Of a stretch of DNA of 64,000 nucleotides, positions 8,370 to 16,838 are shown piece by piece. The notes beneath the pieces are model-generated. The model made no database searches and had not been told where the DNA came from. It saw only the letters and a program-made list of their open reading frames with translations. The DNA comes from Streptomyces hyderabadensis (GTDB lineage: Bacteria; Actinomycetota; Actinomycetes; Streptomycetales; Streptomycetaceae): assembly GCF_020404845.1 (NCBI RefSeq), contig NZ_JAIOJZ010000002.1:186001-250000 (forward strand), written 5' to 3'. A program made the position numbers and the translations under genes. Each line of letters opens with the position of its first letter. Positions within the stretch are counted from its first letter, which is position 1.

Positions 8370-8764
8370 GGACAGCAATGATCAAAACGGTGCAGCGCTT
8401 CTTCGAGGCACGCCCCGAGTCGGTGGGGCAGGCGAGGGACTTCGTCTCCACGACCCTGACCGGTTGGGGCTGGGCGGAACGGCACGACGACATCCGCCTC
8501 TGCGTCTCCGAACTCGCCACGAACGCACTGGTCCACGGCACTGTCGCCGACCACGGGTTCCTGGTCCGTCTCAACGCCGAGGACGGCGTCGTACGCCTGG
8601 AGGTGCACGACAGCCGCCGACGACGCCCCGAGCCCCGTCAGACCGCCGCCACCGACTTGTCCGGACGCGGTCTCGTCCTGGTGGCCGCGCTCGCCGACGG
8701 CTGGGGCGTCCACGACCGCACACCGCTCGGAAAGATCGTTTGGTCCTGCTTCAAGGTCGCATGA
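8366..8764 (+). CDS. RsbW-like GHKL ATP-binding protein
   Basis: 132 residues. The HATPase_c_2 fold is visible: N box VSELATNALVHGT (residues about 51-63), G1-like box VHDSRRRRP and G2 box DLSGRGLVLV. These are the ATP-binding elements of anti-sigma-factor kinases such as RsbW and SpoIIAB. Streptomyces genomes carry many such stand-alone domains, often beside DUF397 or XRE regulators. The start at 8366 overlaps the previous stop (ATGA); an ATG at 8378 has a closer GAGGA and is an alternative. It could act as a kinase or binding partner of a sigma factor or anti-anti-sigma factor, but no partner gene is present in the island. Confidence 0.8.
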   Translation: MRTAMIKTVQRFFEARPESVGQARDFVSTTLTGWGWAERHDDIRLCVSELATNALVHGTVADHGFLVRLNAEDGVVRLEVHDSRRRRPEPRQTAATDLSGRGLVLVAALADGWGVHDRTPLGKIVWSCFKVA

Positions 8765-8779
8765 CGTACGGCCGCGTCA

Positions 8780-8953
8780 GGACCGGGTCTTTGGCTGGGC
8801 GCCCACGGCTCGGACGAGCGTTCATGAACGGCATATGGCAGTCGTGTTGCGGCCCGCCCGGATCCCTTGGGCACATCCCCGGCCCCGGCCTACCGTCGAG
8901 GCACCGAGTCAAAGACCCGGCCGTGTGCCCGAGCGGTTGAGGGGCTCGCCTGC
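8780..8953 (+). repeat. Right copy of tRNA-Cys promoter/5' half direct repeat
   Basis: Partner of 4994-5169, 3784 bp downstream and in the same orientation. It carries the tRNA promoter region and the tRNA up to the anticodon loop, then continues into the intact 3' half. It forms the right boundary of the accessory segment. Confidence 0.85.
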
Positions 8954-8993
8954 AAAGCGAGTTACGCGGGTTCGATTCCCGCCACGGCCTCCA
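8919..8993 (+). tRNA. tRNA-Cys (anticodon GCA)
   Basis: The acceptor stem GGCCGTG/CACGGCC pairs perfectly. The anticodon stem is CTCGC/GCGAG around loop CTGCAAA, giving anticodon GCA. The T arm is GCGGG-TTCGATT-CCCGC. The discriminator is U73, the known cysteine identity base, and CCA is encoded at 8991-8993. Length 75 nt. Confidence 0.93.
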
Positions 8994-9086
8994 CCAGCGC
9001 GAGCAATACGCGCCTTCCCCACGCCTCCGAACTGCGGACCGAGGCGTGTTGCGTTGGAGCGCGCTTCAGCTCGTAGGTTCCGAGGC

Positions 9087-10097
9087 GTGCGATACATCAA
9101 ACTCGGAACGACCGGACTGGAAGTCTCCGCCATCGCCCTCGGCTGCATGAGCTTCGGCGAGCCGGACCGGGGCGGCGAGCCCTGGTCGCTGGGCGCGGAC
9201 GCCAGTCGGGGCATCATCAAGCAGGCCCTCGAAGGCGGCGTCAACTTCCTCGACACGGCCAACGGGTACAGCGCCGGAAGCAGCGAGGAGATCGTCGGAC
9301 AGGCGGTCAGGGACTTCGCCCGGCGCGAGGAGGTCGTGCTCTCCACCAAGGTCTGGATGCGGATGCGCCCCGGCCCGAACGGCGCCGGGCTGTCCCGCAA
9401 GGCGATCTTCGCCGAGCTCGACGCCTCCCTGAAGCGACTGGGGACGGACTACATCGACCTGTACCAGATCCACCGCTGGGACTACGACACCCCGATCGAG
9501 GAAACCCTCGAGGCGCTGCACGACGTGGTCAGGTCCGGGAAGGTCCGCTACCTCGGAGCCTCCTCCATGTACGCCTGGCAGTTCGCCAAGGCCCTGTACC
9601 TGGCGGACCTGAACGGCTGGACCCGGTTCGTGTCGATGCAGGACCACTACAACCTGATCCACCGGGAGGCGGAGCGCGAGATGCTCCCGCTCTGTGCCGA
9701 CCAGGGCATCGGCGTGATCCCGTGGAGCCCGCTGGCGCGGGGCAGGCTGACACGGGCCCGGGGCACCGCCACGGCGCGTGCCGGGACCGACGAGGGCGGC
9801 GGGATCCTCTACCGCGACGAGGACCAGGCGGTGGCCGAGCGCGTCCAGGAGATCGCGGGCAGGCGGGGTCTGGCCCCGGCGCAGGTCGCCCTGGCCTGGG
9901 TCATGCGCAACCCGGTGGTGACCTCGCCCATCGTGGGGGTCACCAAGCCGGCCCAGCTGGCCGACGCGATCGCCGCGGTGGACGTCGAACTCGACGAGGG
10001 CGAGGCGGCCCACCTGGAGGAGCCCTACCAGCCGCACGAGGCCGCCTACCTGGAGGAGTCCTTCTACAAGGCGCGCCCCGTGGCGGGCTCCCGGTAG
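9087..10097 (+). CDS. Aldo/keto reductase
   Basis: 336 residues from GTG at 9087. It shows the NADPH-dependent AKR barrel with the catalytic tetrad region: FLDTANGYSAGSSEE (Asp and Tyr), VVLSTKVWM (Lys) and LYQIHRWD (His). The C-terminal cofactor motif IVGVTKPAQLADAI is typical of this family. It is expected to reduce aldehydes or ketones in the cytoplasm; the substrate is unknown. It lies just downstream of tRNA-Cys on the same strand, and its last 34 bp overlap the convergent SUKH-4 gene. It probably belongs to the stable chromosome rather than the island because it is outside the right repeat. Confidence 0.9.
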   Translation: MRYIKLGTTGLEVSAIALGCMSFGEPDRGGEPWSLGADASRGIIKQALEGGVNFLDTANGYSAGSSEEIVGQAVRDFARREEVVLSTKVWMRMRPGPNGAGLSRKAIFAELDASLKRLGTDYIDLYQIHRWDYDTPIEETLEALHDVVRSGKVRYLGASSMYAWQFAKALYLADLNGWTRFVSMQDHYNLIHREAEREMLPLCADQGIGVIPWSPLARGRLTRARGTATARAGTDEGGGILYRDEDQAVAERVQEIAGRRGLAPAQVALAWVMRNPVVTSPIVGVTKPAQLADAIAAVDVELDEGEAAHLEEPYQPHEAAYLEESFYKARPVAGSR

Positions 10098-10768
10098 TCC
10101 GGGCCACCGCCGGCCGGCGCCTCCAACCGTCCCGCCCGGCGCAGTGCCCAGAGGGTGAGGGCGAGGGCGGAGACGTCCGTCACCAGGGGGTGGAGGGTGC
10201 CGTCGGGGGTCCGCCAGGTCAGGACGGCGCCCGTCGTGCCGTCGACGACCACGTGGGCGCCGTCGGCCAGCCGTCCCAGGCGGACGAGGCGGTCCGCGTC
10301 GGCCGGGACGGGGTGCCCGGGGTGCTCCTCGCAGTACTCCGCCAGGGTCGGCAGCGGCAGGTCGTCCGCGTCGAGGCGGAAGGGCCGCGCGTCCTCGGGC
10401 AGGCCCGTGTCGCGCAGGAAGCGGCGGGTGGGCTCGTGGGTGAGGGTGCTCGGGAAGTCGATGTCCTCGAAGCGGGTCACCCGGTGGCGGCCGAACTCGC
10501 GGTCCAGGAAACGGGGCGGCAGGTCGCGGGAGGTGCCCGGATCCGTGCGGTGGCTCACCGCCAGGAGCAGGCAGCTCATCAGGGTGGAGGTGTTCCACAG
10601 GGACGGGCGCTCGCAGCTTCCCTGGGGCCGCCGGGCGGCGCCGCGCGTCCACGACGGGTCCTCCACGGACGTCGCGAGGCGGATCCGGGAGACCAGCGAG
10701 GGGATCGTCGTGCGGACGTCCGCCGCCGCGTCCCGCGTGGTCGTCGTACCGCAAGTGACCGCGTGCAT
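10064..10768 (-). CDS. SUKH-4 family immunity-like protein
   Basis: 234 residues from ATG at 10768, preceded by GGGGGAG. The central and C-terminal part has the SUKH-4 pattern: STLTHEPTRRFLRDTGLP, then LVRLGRLADGAHVVVDG, TTGAVLTW and a terminal helix VSALALTLWALRR. SUKH proteins often neutralise polymorphic toxins, but in Streptomyces many occur without a neighbouring toxin, as here. The first 70 residues are basic and serine/threonine-rich and match nothing I recognise. It is convergent with the aldo/keto reductase gene. The 171 bp upstream (10769-10939) hold nothing I recognise. Confidence 0.7.
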   Translation of the reverse strand: MHAVTCGTTTTRDAAADVRTTIPSLVSRIRLATSVEDPSWTRGAARRPQGSCERPSLWNTSTLMSCLLLAVSHRTDPGTSRDLPPRFLDREFGRHRVTRFEDIDFPSTLTHEPTRRFLRDTGLPEDARPFRLDADDLPLPTLAEYCEEHPGHPVPADADRLVRLGRLADGAHVVVDGTTGAVLTWRTPDGTLHPLVTDVSALALTLWALRRAGRLEAPAGGGPDYREPATGRAL

Positions 10769-10939
10769 GTCTCCCCCGAGAAAGTATGGCCGTCCGGGTG
10801 CCGACGGCTGTCGTTCGCGCTCCTTCGGAGACTACGCGCCACCACTGACAACGCGCCTGCGCACGGACCCCGTTCGCCCCGTAGGACGCGCCCGGTGCCT
10901 TCCGCGTTGCCTCACGCGCGCGAGCGGCGCGATGTCCGC

Positions 10940-13261
10940 TCAGTGACCGGTCGCCACCGCGGCCTGCGGGCGGATCGGGAGCCGGTTCACCGGCCGTCCG
11001 GTGGCCGCGCGCACCGCGGAGGCGACGGCCGCCGGGGACGCCACCACCGGTGCCGCGCTGACGGCCTTGGCCCCGAAGGGGGCGACGACGTCGCGCTCCT
11101 CGACGAGCTTCACGATGCGGATGTCGGGGGTGTCGAGTGCCGTCGGCAGGGCGTAGCCGGTGAGGTCGGGGTGGCGGATCAGGCCCCGCGGGGTGCGGAG
11201 GTTCTCCGTGAGCGCGATGCCGACGCCCTGGGTGACGCCCGCCTCGATCCGGGCGGTGAGCTGGGCCGGGTTGAGGACCCGGCCGACGTCCTGGGCGACG
11301 GCCAGTTCCACGACCCGTACGGAACCGATCTCGATGTCCACGTCCACCACCGCGCGGATCGCGCAGAACGCCATGCCGACGAACGCGTCGCCCTGACCGG
11401 CCTCGTCCAGCGGCTCGGTGGGGTGCGGGCGGCACTGGGCGGTGGCCCACAGTTCCTTGCCGTCCAGCGCCTCGGCGACGGTGGTCGACAGCACGCCGTC
11501 GTACGAGGTGATCTTGCCGTCGGCGATCTGGAGCAGCTCGGTCGACATGCCGAACTGGTGTGCCAGCGGCTGGAGGAGCTGGGTGCGGACCATCTTGGCG
11601 GCCCGTTCCACCGCGCCGCCCGACACCCAGGTGTGCCGGCCGCGGCAGCCCGCGCCGGCCGGGGGCTGGTCGGTGTCGACGGGGGCCACGTGCACCTCGT
11701 CCACACCCAGGGTCTCCTGGACGATCTGCCGGGCCAGGGTCGTGAAGCCCTGGCCGGTCTCCACCGCCGCGCACAGCACCGTCGCCACGCCGTCCTGGAC
11801 CTTCACGGTGGCCGTGGAGACCTCGTCGGCGCCCTCGGCGCCCAGCATGTGCACCATGCCGATGCCGTAGCCCACGCCCCGGCGCACCGCGCCCGGTTCG
11901 CCGGCGCCCTCGGGACCGCCGGGCAGCAGCCACTCGTCCTCGGGGGTGTCCTTGGGCAGCGCCGGGAGGGGGAAGTCGCGGACCGCCTGGAGGAGTTCGG
12001 CGACGGGGGCGGGGCAGGTGACGGTCTGGCCGGTGGGGAGGACGTCGCCGGTGGCCAGGACGTTGCGCAGCCGCACCTCGGCCGGGTCCAGGCCGAGCTT
12101 CTTGGCGATCTTGTCCATCTGCGCCTCGTACGCGGCGCACACCTGCATGGCGCCCTCGCCCCGCACATGGCCGGACGGCGGGTTGTTGGTGCGCACCGCC
12201 CAGCCCTCGATGAAGGCGTTCGGGACGACGTAGGGGCCGCAGGCGAAGGCCACCGCGGCGGCCAGGGCGTCGGAGGAGGTGTCGGCGTAGGCGCCCGCGT
12301 CGAGCAGAATCTGCGCCTCGACCTTCACCACCCGGCCCTCGGCGTCCGCGTGGTGGCGGTAGCGCAGCAGGGTGGGGTGGCGGTGGGTGTGCCCGAGGAA
12401 GGACTCCTCGCGCGTGGCGGTCAGTTTCACCGGGCAGCCGGTCTTCAGCGCCAGCAGGCCGAGCGGCAGCTGGAAGCCCTGGTCCTCGCGGTCGGCGGTG
12501 GCGCCCGGCACCCCGGTGACGACGATCTTCACCTGTTCGGGCGGCAGGCCGTAGCAGGCGGCGGCGGTGTCCCGGTCGCCGTGCGGGTCGGTGGAGGCCA
12601 GGTACAGCTCCACGCCGCCGTCGGGACGCGGTACGGCCAGACCCGCCTCGGCCCCTATCGGCGCCGGGTCCTGGCGGCCGATGCGGTACAGGCCCTCGAC
12701 GACGACCTCGCCGGCCGCCTCCGGGTCGCCGTGGCGCAGCGGGATGTGCCGGATCAGGTTGCCGTCGGGGTGCAGCGGCTCGGCCTCGAAGGCCTGCTCC
12801 GGGTCGGTGACCGGGTCGAGCACCTCGTACTCGACGATGACGGCGGCGGCGGCCATCCGCGCGGTGTCCGGGTGGTCGGCGGCGACCGCGGCGATGGGCT
12901 CGCCGTGGTGGCGTACGACGTCGGAGGCGAAGACCGGGCGGTCGGCGCGGCCGCCGCGGCCGTGCAGCGGGGTGCCGGGCACGTCCTCGTGCGTGACGAC
13001 CGCCCGTACGCCGGGCATCTCGCGCGCGTGGGCGGTGTCGATGGACACGATGCGCGCGTGCGGGTGCGGGGAGCGCAGGACGGCCGCCCACAGCAGGCCC
13101 TCGGCCCACAGGTCGGCGGCGTACGGGAAGGTGCCCTCGGTCTTGGCGCGGGCGTCGGCGGGCGGCAGGGACGCGCCGAGGCCGTGCGGGATCGGCTCGG
13201 GGGCGGGGGGTGCCGCCTCGGCGGTTCCCTCGGCCTCCGCAGTCGCGGCGTCGTTGCTCAC
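10940..13261 (-). CDS. Xanthine dehydrogenase family molybdopterin-binding subunit
   Basis: 773 residues from GTG at 13261, overlapping the stop of the Fe-S subunit gene (GTGA). It has the two-part architecture of molybdenum hydroxylases: an N-terminal Ald_Xan_dh domain (AEGLLWAAVLRSPHPHARI) and a long C-terminal Mo-cofactor domain (VRGEGAMQVCAAYEAQMD, AVETGQGFTTLARQI, AQDVGRVLNPAQL). Near the C-terminus the family normally has a GxKGxGE motif whose Glu is the catalytic base; here it reads GAKAVSAAP, with alanine where the Glu is expected. It should pair with the two upstream subunits to oxidise a purine, aldehyde or N-heterocycle, or it may have lost classical activity. Third gene of the operon. 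Confidence 0.88.
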   Translation of the reverse strand: MSNDAATAEAEGTAEAAPPAPEPIPHGLGASLPPADARAKTEGTFPYAADLWAEGLLWAAVLRSPHPHARIVSIDTAHAREMPGVRAVVTHEDVPGTPLHGRGGRADRPVFASDVVRHHGEPIAAVAADHPDTARMAAAAVIVEYEVLDPVTDPEQAFEAEPLHPDGNLIRHIPLRHGDPEAAGEVVVEGLYRIGRQDPAPIGAEAGLAVPRPDGGVELYLASTDPHGDRDTAAACYGLPPEQVKIVVTGVPGATADREDQGFQLPLGLLALKTGCPVKLTATREESFLGHTHRHPTLLRYRHHADAEGRVVKVEAQILLDAGAYADTSSDALAAAVAFACGPYVVPNAFIEGWAVRTNNPPSGHVRGEGAMQVCAAYEAQMDKIAKKLGLDPAEVRLRNVLATGDVLPTGQTVTCPAPVAELLQAVRDFPLPALPKDTPEDEWLLPGGPEGAGEPGAVRRGVGYGIGMVHMLGAEGADEVSTATVKVQDGVATVLCAAVETGQGFTTLARQIVQETLGVDEVHVAPVDTDQPPAGAGCRGRHTWVSGGAVERAAKMVRTQLLQPLAHQFGMSTELLQIADGKITSYDGVLSTTVAEALDGKELWATAQCRPHPTEPLDEAGQGDAFVGMAFCAIRAVVDVDIEIGSVRVVELAVAQDVGRVLNPAQLTARIEAGVTQGVGIALTENLRTPRGLIRHPDLTGYALPTALDTPDIRIVKLVEERDVVAPFGAKAVSAAPVVASPAAVASAVRAATGRPVNRLPIRPQAAVATGH

Positions 13262-15666
13262 GCGTGGCCTCCGTCCCGGCTGTGGTCGCCGTGGTCGCCG
13301 TACGGCGGGTGGTCGTGCTGTCCTGTGGTGTCCGGCGCCCCTGGCGGCGGCTGGGAGTCGAACGCCGCCGGGTTGACGCCGCCCGCACCGGGACCGGCCT
13401 GGTGCGGGATGCGGGGCTCCTCGGAGTCGGCGCCCGCCTGCGCGTCGGCGTCGGCGTGCGCCTCGCGTTCGGCGACGACCTCCTGGACGGCCTCCAGGAC
13501 GCCCCGGTAGCCGGAGCAGCGGCACAGGTTGCCGCACAGCGCCTGGCGGGCCTCCAGCTCGGTCGGGGCCGGGTTGCCCTCCAGGAGGTTGTGCACGGTC
13601 ATCGCCATGCCGGGCACGCAGAAGCCGCACTGCACCGCGCCGCGCCGGGCGAGCGCCCGCTGCACGTCCGACGGCTGTCCGTCGGTGGCCAGGCCCTCGA
13701 CGGTGCGCACCTCGCTGCCGGCCGAGGTCACGGCCGGGACCAGGCAGGAGGCGACGAGCCGCCCGTCGACCTGCACGTTGCAGGCGCCGCACTCGCCCTG
13801 CGAGCAGCCGTCCTTGGCGCCCGCGAGGCCGAGCCGCTCGCGCAGCACGTACAGCAGGGACTCGCCGATCCAGGCGTCGGTGACGGGCCGGTCGGCGCCG
13901 TTGACGCGCAGCACGTAGGAGGCGAGGGGGTGTTCCTCCTGGGGGCCGGCGGGGGCCGGCGGCTCCTCCGCGCCGTCGGGTGCGGCCTCGGTGGCGCGCG
14001 CATCGGCCGCTGCGTCGGCTGTGTCCGCGGCGTCCGCCGCCTCGGCCGCGTGACCGGCCGGGACGCCCCGGGGCTCGGCCGCGGACTCCGGCCGCGGCTC
14101 TGCCGCGGGTTCCTGCCCGGGTTCCCGGGCGGACTCGGCCGCGTGCTCCCGGCCGTCGGCGGGTGCGGGGCCCGCCACGGGGCCTTCAGCGGCCTGCGGG
14201 CGGGATCCTGCCCTGTCTTCCCCGGCGGTGCCCGGCGACCGCCCTGCCGGGCCCTCAGGGGCCTCCTCGGCCCCAGGGGACGCGTCGCCCCCCGGTGCGG
14301 CGGGGCCGGCGGCGGCTTCGGTCACCGGCGGGACGTCGGCGGCGGGTGCCTGCCCGTACGGGCCGTCGGCGAGGCCGGGTCCGTCCGGGTTCCCGACGGC
14401 GCCGGGTCGGTGCGCGCTCGCGTCGGCGGCGGGTGCGGGCGAGTTCGGCTCCTGCCCGGCACCGCCGGACCCGGAGCCGGGTCCGTGCCCCGCCCCGGCA
14501 CCGGACTCGGGACCACGGGCGGACCCGTGCACGGCCTCGGCGCCGTGACCGCCGAGGGCGGAGTCGGGACCGGGGCCGACGACGGTGGCGTCGGTGCCGT
14601 GACCGCCGGCGGTGGCGTCGGTGCCGTGGTCCGCGTCGGCGCCGTACCCCGGCCCGCGCGCGGCGGGAGCCGACCCGTACGCGGCGGTCGGGTCCGGCCC
14701 GTGCGGACCGGCGGCGGGGTCGGTACGGCCGGGGCCTGCCCCGGCTCCGGACTCGGGGCCGTGCCCGCGCGCGGGGGAGCCGTGTTCCAGGTCCTGCCCG
14801 GGCGCGGAAGCGGGGCCGGACGGGTGCGGTACGTGTGGGTCGGCACCGGTGCCGTAGTCGTGCCCGGTCCCGGCGGGGACGGGTCCGTGCGCGGTCCCGG
14901 TGGGCCGCTCCTCGTCGGCCGGTCCGGTCGGCTCGCCCCACGGCCGCCCGGTCGGCTGCGTCGCCCAGGGCGCGGGGGCGCCGCCGGGGAGGGTGGCCGG
15001 GGCGCCGGTGCCCCACTGCTCGGCCAGGGACGAGGTGGTGAACTCGCCGGATTCGTCCGGCAGGTCGCCGTCGGCCACGGGGATGGACCACTGCCCGGTC
15101 ACGTCCTGGCCCGGCGCGGACCTGGCCGCCGCGGCCTCGGTCTCGGCGTGCGGGGCCTGCGCGGCCTGGGAGAAGTCCCAGTGTCCGGTGGCGCCGGGCG
15201 GGTAGCCGAACCGGTCGTCCTGTCCGGCGTCCGCGCCGTAGGGCGCCGCCCCGCCGTACGGGTCCTGCTGGGCCGCGTAGTCGCCGTACCCCTGGTGGGC
15301 GGCGGGGTCCTGGCCGGCGTCCGGAACCTGCCACTGGGCGCCGTCCACGGGCGCGGTCGGGGCCGACGGCATCGTCCAGGAGCCGGTGGCGGCCGGATCG
15401 GTGCCGGCGGTGGTGGCGGGCGCGACCGTGATCTGGGGCGGCACGTAGCCGTGTCCGGGCGCGGCCAGCGGGCTCTCGGAGGAGGCGAGGAGCGCGTCGA
15501 CGCCGCCCTCGGGGAGCTTCACGAAGGCGGTGGCACCGTCGTCGTAGTCGCCCTGGGGCAGCGGGTCCCAGCGCCCGCCTCCCGAGGGCGCGCCCCCCGG
15601 GTGCCGGTCGTCGTGCCGCGCGTCGTGCTGGTCGCCGTACTCGTCGCCGTGCTGGTCGTCGGTCAC
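13258..15666 (-). CDS. Xanthine dehydrogenase family 2Fe-2S subunit with giant disordered N-terminus
   Basis: 802 residues from GTG at 15666 (overlapping the FAD-subunit stop). Usual small subunits are about 160-200 residues. The C-terminal part is the standard two-cluster protein: CSQGECGACN with a later C for the plant-type cluster, and CGFCVPGM…CGNLCRCSGY for the second. Ahead of it lie about 620 residues rich in Gly, Ala, Pro, Asp, His and Glu without predicted fold, and a 40-residue acidic Ala/Asp tail follows the Fe-S domains. The frame is continuous and coupled at both ends, so the extension is translated with the enzyme. Its role is unknown. Confidence 0.88.
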   Translation of the reverse strand: MTDDQHGDEYGDQHDARHDDRHPGGAPSGGGRWDPLPQGDYDDGATAFVKLPEGGVDALLASSESPLAAPGHGYVPPQITVAPATTAGTDPAATGSWTMPSAPTAPVDGAQWQVPDAGQDPAAHQGYGDYAAQQDPYGGAAPYGADAGQDDRFGYPPGATGHWDFSQAAQAPHAETEAAAARSAPGQDVTGQWSIPVADGDLPDESGEFTTSSLAEQWGTGAPATLPGGAPAPWATQPTGRPWGEPTGPADEERPTGTAHGPVPAGTGHDYGTGADPHVPHPSGPASAPGQDLEHGSPARGHGPESGAGAGPGRTDPAAGPHGPDPTAAYGSAPAARGPGYGADADHGTDATAGGHGTDATVVGPGPDSALGGHGAEAVHGSARGPESGAGAGHGPGSGSGGAGQEPNSPAPAADASAHRPGAVGNPDGPGLADGPYGQAPAADVPPVTEAAAGPAAPGGDASPGAEEAPEGPAGRSPGTAGEDRAGSRPQAAEGPVAGPAPADGREHAAESAREPGQEPAAEPRPESAAEPRGVPAGHAAEAADAADTADAAADARATEAAPDGAEEPPAPAGPQEEHPLASYVLRVNGADRPVTDAWIGESLLYVLRERLGLAGAKDGCSQGECGACNVQVDGRLVASCLVPAVTSAGSEVRTVEGLATDGQPSDVQRALARRGAVQCGFCVPGMAMTVHNLLEGNPAPTELEARQALCGNLCRCSGYRGVLEAVQEVVAEREAHADADAQAGADSEEPRIPHQAGPGAGGVNPAAFDSQPPPGAPDTTGQHDHPPYGDHGDHSRDGGHA

Positions 15667-16556
15667 GACAGCGCCCTCCCCAGTGCTCGTCGGGCCAGCG
15701 CGGCGACGGTGCGCCGCAGGTGCAGTACGGCGGGCGGCAGCGGCGGCACGGAGCCGTCCTCCGCCGGGTCCGCGTCGGGGATGCAGGCCGCGGCGACGTA
15801 CTCGCCGAAGCCGTGCAGCGCCTCCGGGACGACGGCGCGGCCGTTGTCCCAGTCGATGAGCGAGGCCACCCACTGCTCGGCCTCCAGGGGCCGCAGCGGC
15901 ATCGGCGCGATGGCGCCCACCGCGCACCGCACGCCGCGCCGGGCGGGGTCGAGGACCAGCGCCACGGAGGCCGTCGCGCGGCCGGGTCCGGTGCGGCCGG
16001 TCGCCTTCAGGAAGACCTGCGGCGCGTGCAGCAGCGGCACGCGCACGTAGCCGATGAGTTCTCCCGCGCGGAGCATCTCCATGCCCGCCAGCAGGTGCGA
16101 GACCGGCATCTCACGGCGGGCCCCGTCCGGTCCCGCGATGATCAGCGTCGCCTCCAGGGCGGCCAGCACCGGCAGCGCGTCCCCGGTGGGGGCGGCGGAG
16201 GCGATGTTGCCGCCCAGGGTGCCGGCGTTGCGGATCTGCGGCGGCCCCGCGGCGCGCGCGGCGGCGGCGAGCGCCGGGATGAGCGCGGCGAAGTCGGGGC
16301 GGCCCATGCGGGCGTGGGTGAGGCCCGCGCCGAGCAGCGCGTGCCCGTCCTGGTACTGCCAGCCGCGGATCTCGCTGATCCGGCCGAGGCCCACCAGCGC
16401 GGCGGGCCTGAGCTGGCCGGAGTTGACGGCCGCCATCAGGTCGGTGCCGCCCGCGACCGGAACGGCCGCGGGCATCGCGGTGAGCGCCGCCACGGCCTCG
16501 TCCAGTGTCGTGGGCAGCGTGACGGCCTGCGCCGCCTGCGGTGCGTGCGTGGTCAA
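15663..16556 (-). CDS. Xanthine dehydrogenase family FAD-binding subunit
   Basis: 297 residues from TTG at 16556, chosen because AAGGGG precedes it and the family alignment begins with LPTTLDEAVAAL; upstream in-frame sequence is non-conserved. FAD-binding motifs are VAGGTDLMAAV (near residue 37) and IRNAGTLGGNIASAAPTGD. It passes electrons from the Fe-S subunit to the final acceptor. First gene of the operon FAD - Fe-S - Mo, with GTGA overlaps between all three. The 282 bp upstream to the hexosaminidase gene hold the operon promoter but no recognisable operator. Confidence 0.87.
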   Translation of the reverse strand: MTTHAPQAAQAVTLPTTLDEAVAALTAMPAAVPVAGGTDLMAAVNSGQLRPAALVGLGRISEIRGWQYQDGHALLGAGLTHARMGRPDFAALIPALAAAARAAGPPQIRNAGTLGGNIASAAPTGDALPVLAALEATLIIAGPDGARREMPVSHLLAGMEMLRAGELIGYVRVPLLHAPQVFLKATGRTGPGRATASVALVLDPARRGVRCAVGAIAPMPLRPLEAEQWVASLIDWDNGRAVVPEALHGFGEYVAAACIPDADPAEDGSVPPLPPAVLHLRRTVAALARRALGRALS

Positions 16557-16838
16557 ACCGACTGCCCCTTCCCGCTGTCCCACCTGGTCCCGCCCATGTG
16601 GCCGTACGGTACGACCTGACAGGGCGGACGTGGCAACTCTGGCACATCTTTGCAGGGCCCGAACGCAGGGGTCCGCTAGGAGGCATTCGCCCACCTCGTC
16701 GGCGAGATGGTCCGTTTTCGTACGGGACCTCCGACGATCGGAGCTACGCGCGATGCGCGCGAGTTGCCACTCTTCGGTGACGTTTAGGGGCGTTTCGGCG
16801 TTTCCCTTACTTGCTCACACCGTCACTCGCCCACGTGC

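Noticed and set aside
9066..13388. A 1440-codon open frame antisense to the xanthine-dehydrogenase genes
   Set aside because: It is a shadow of high third-position GC. The sense frames have all family motifs and coupled starts, whereas this one is Arg/Gly/Pro-rich without any domain.
13210..16050. A 946-codon plus-strand frame opposite the Fe-S and FAD subunits
   Set aside because: It is antisense to a coupled operon and has the composition expected from reversed GC-rich codons.
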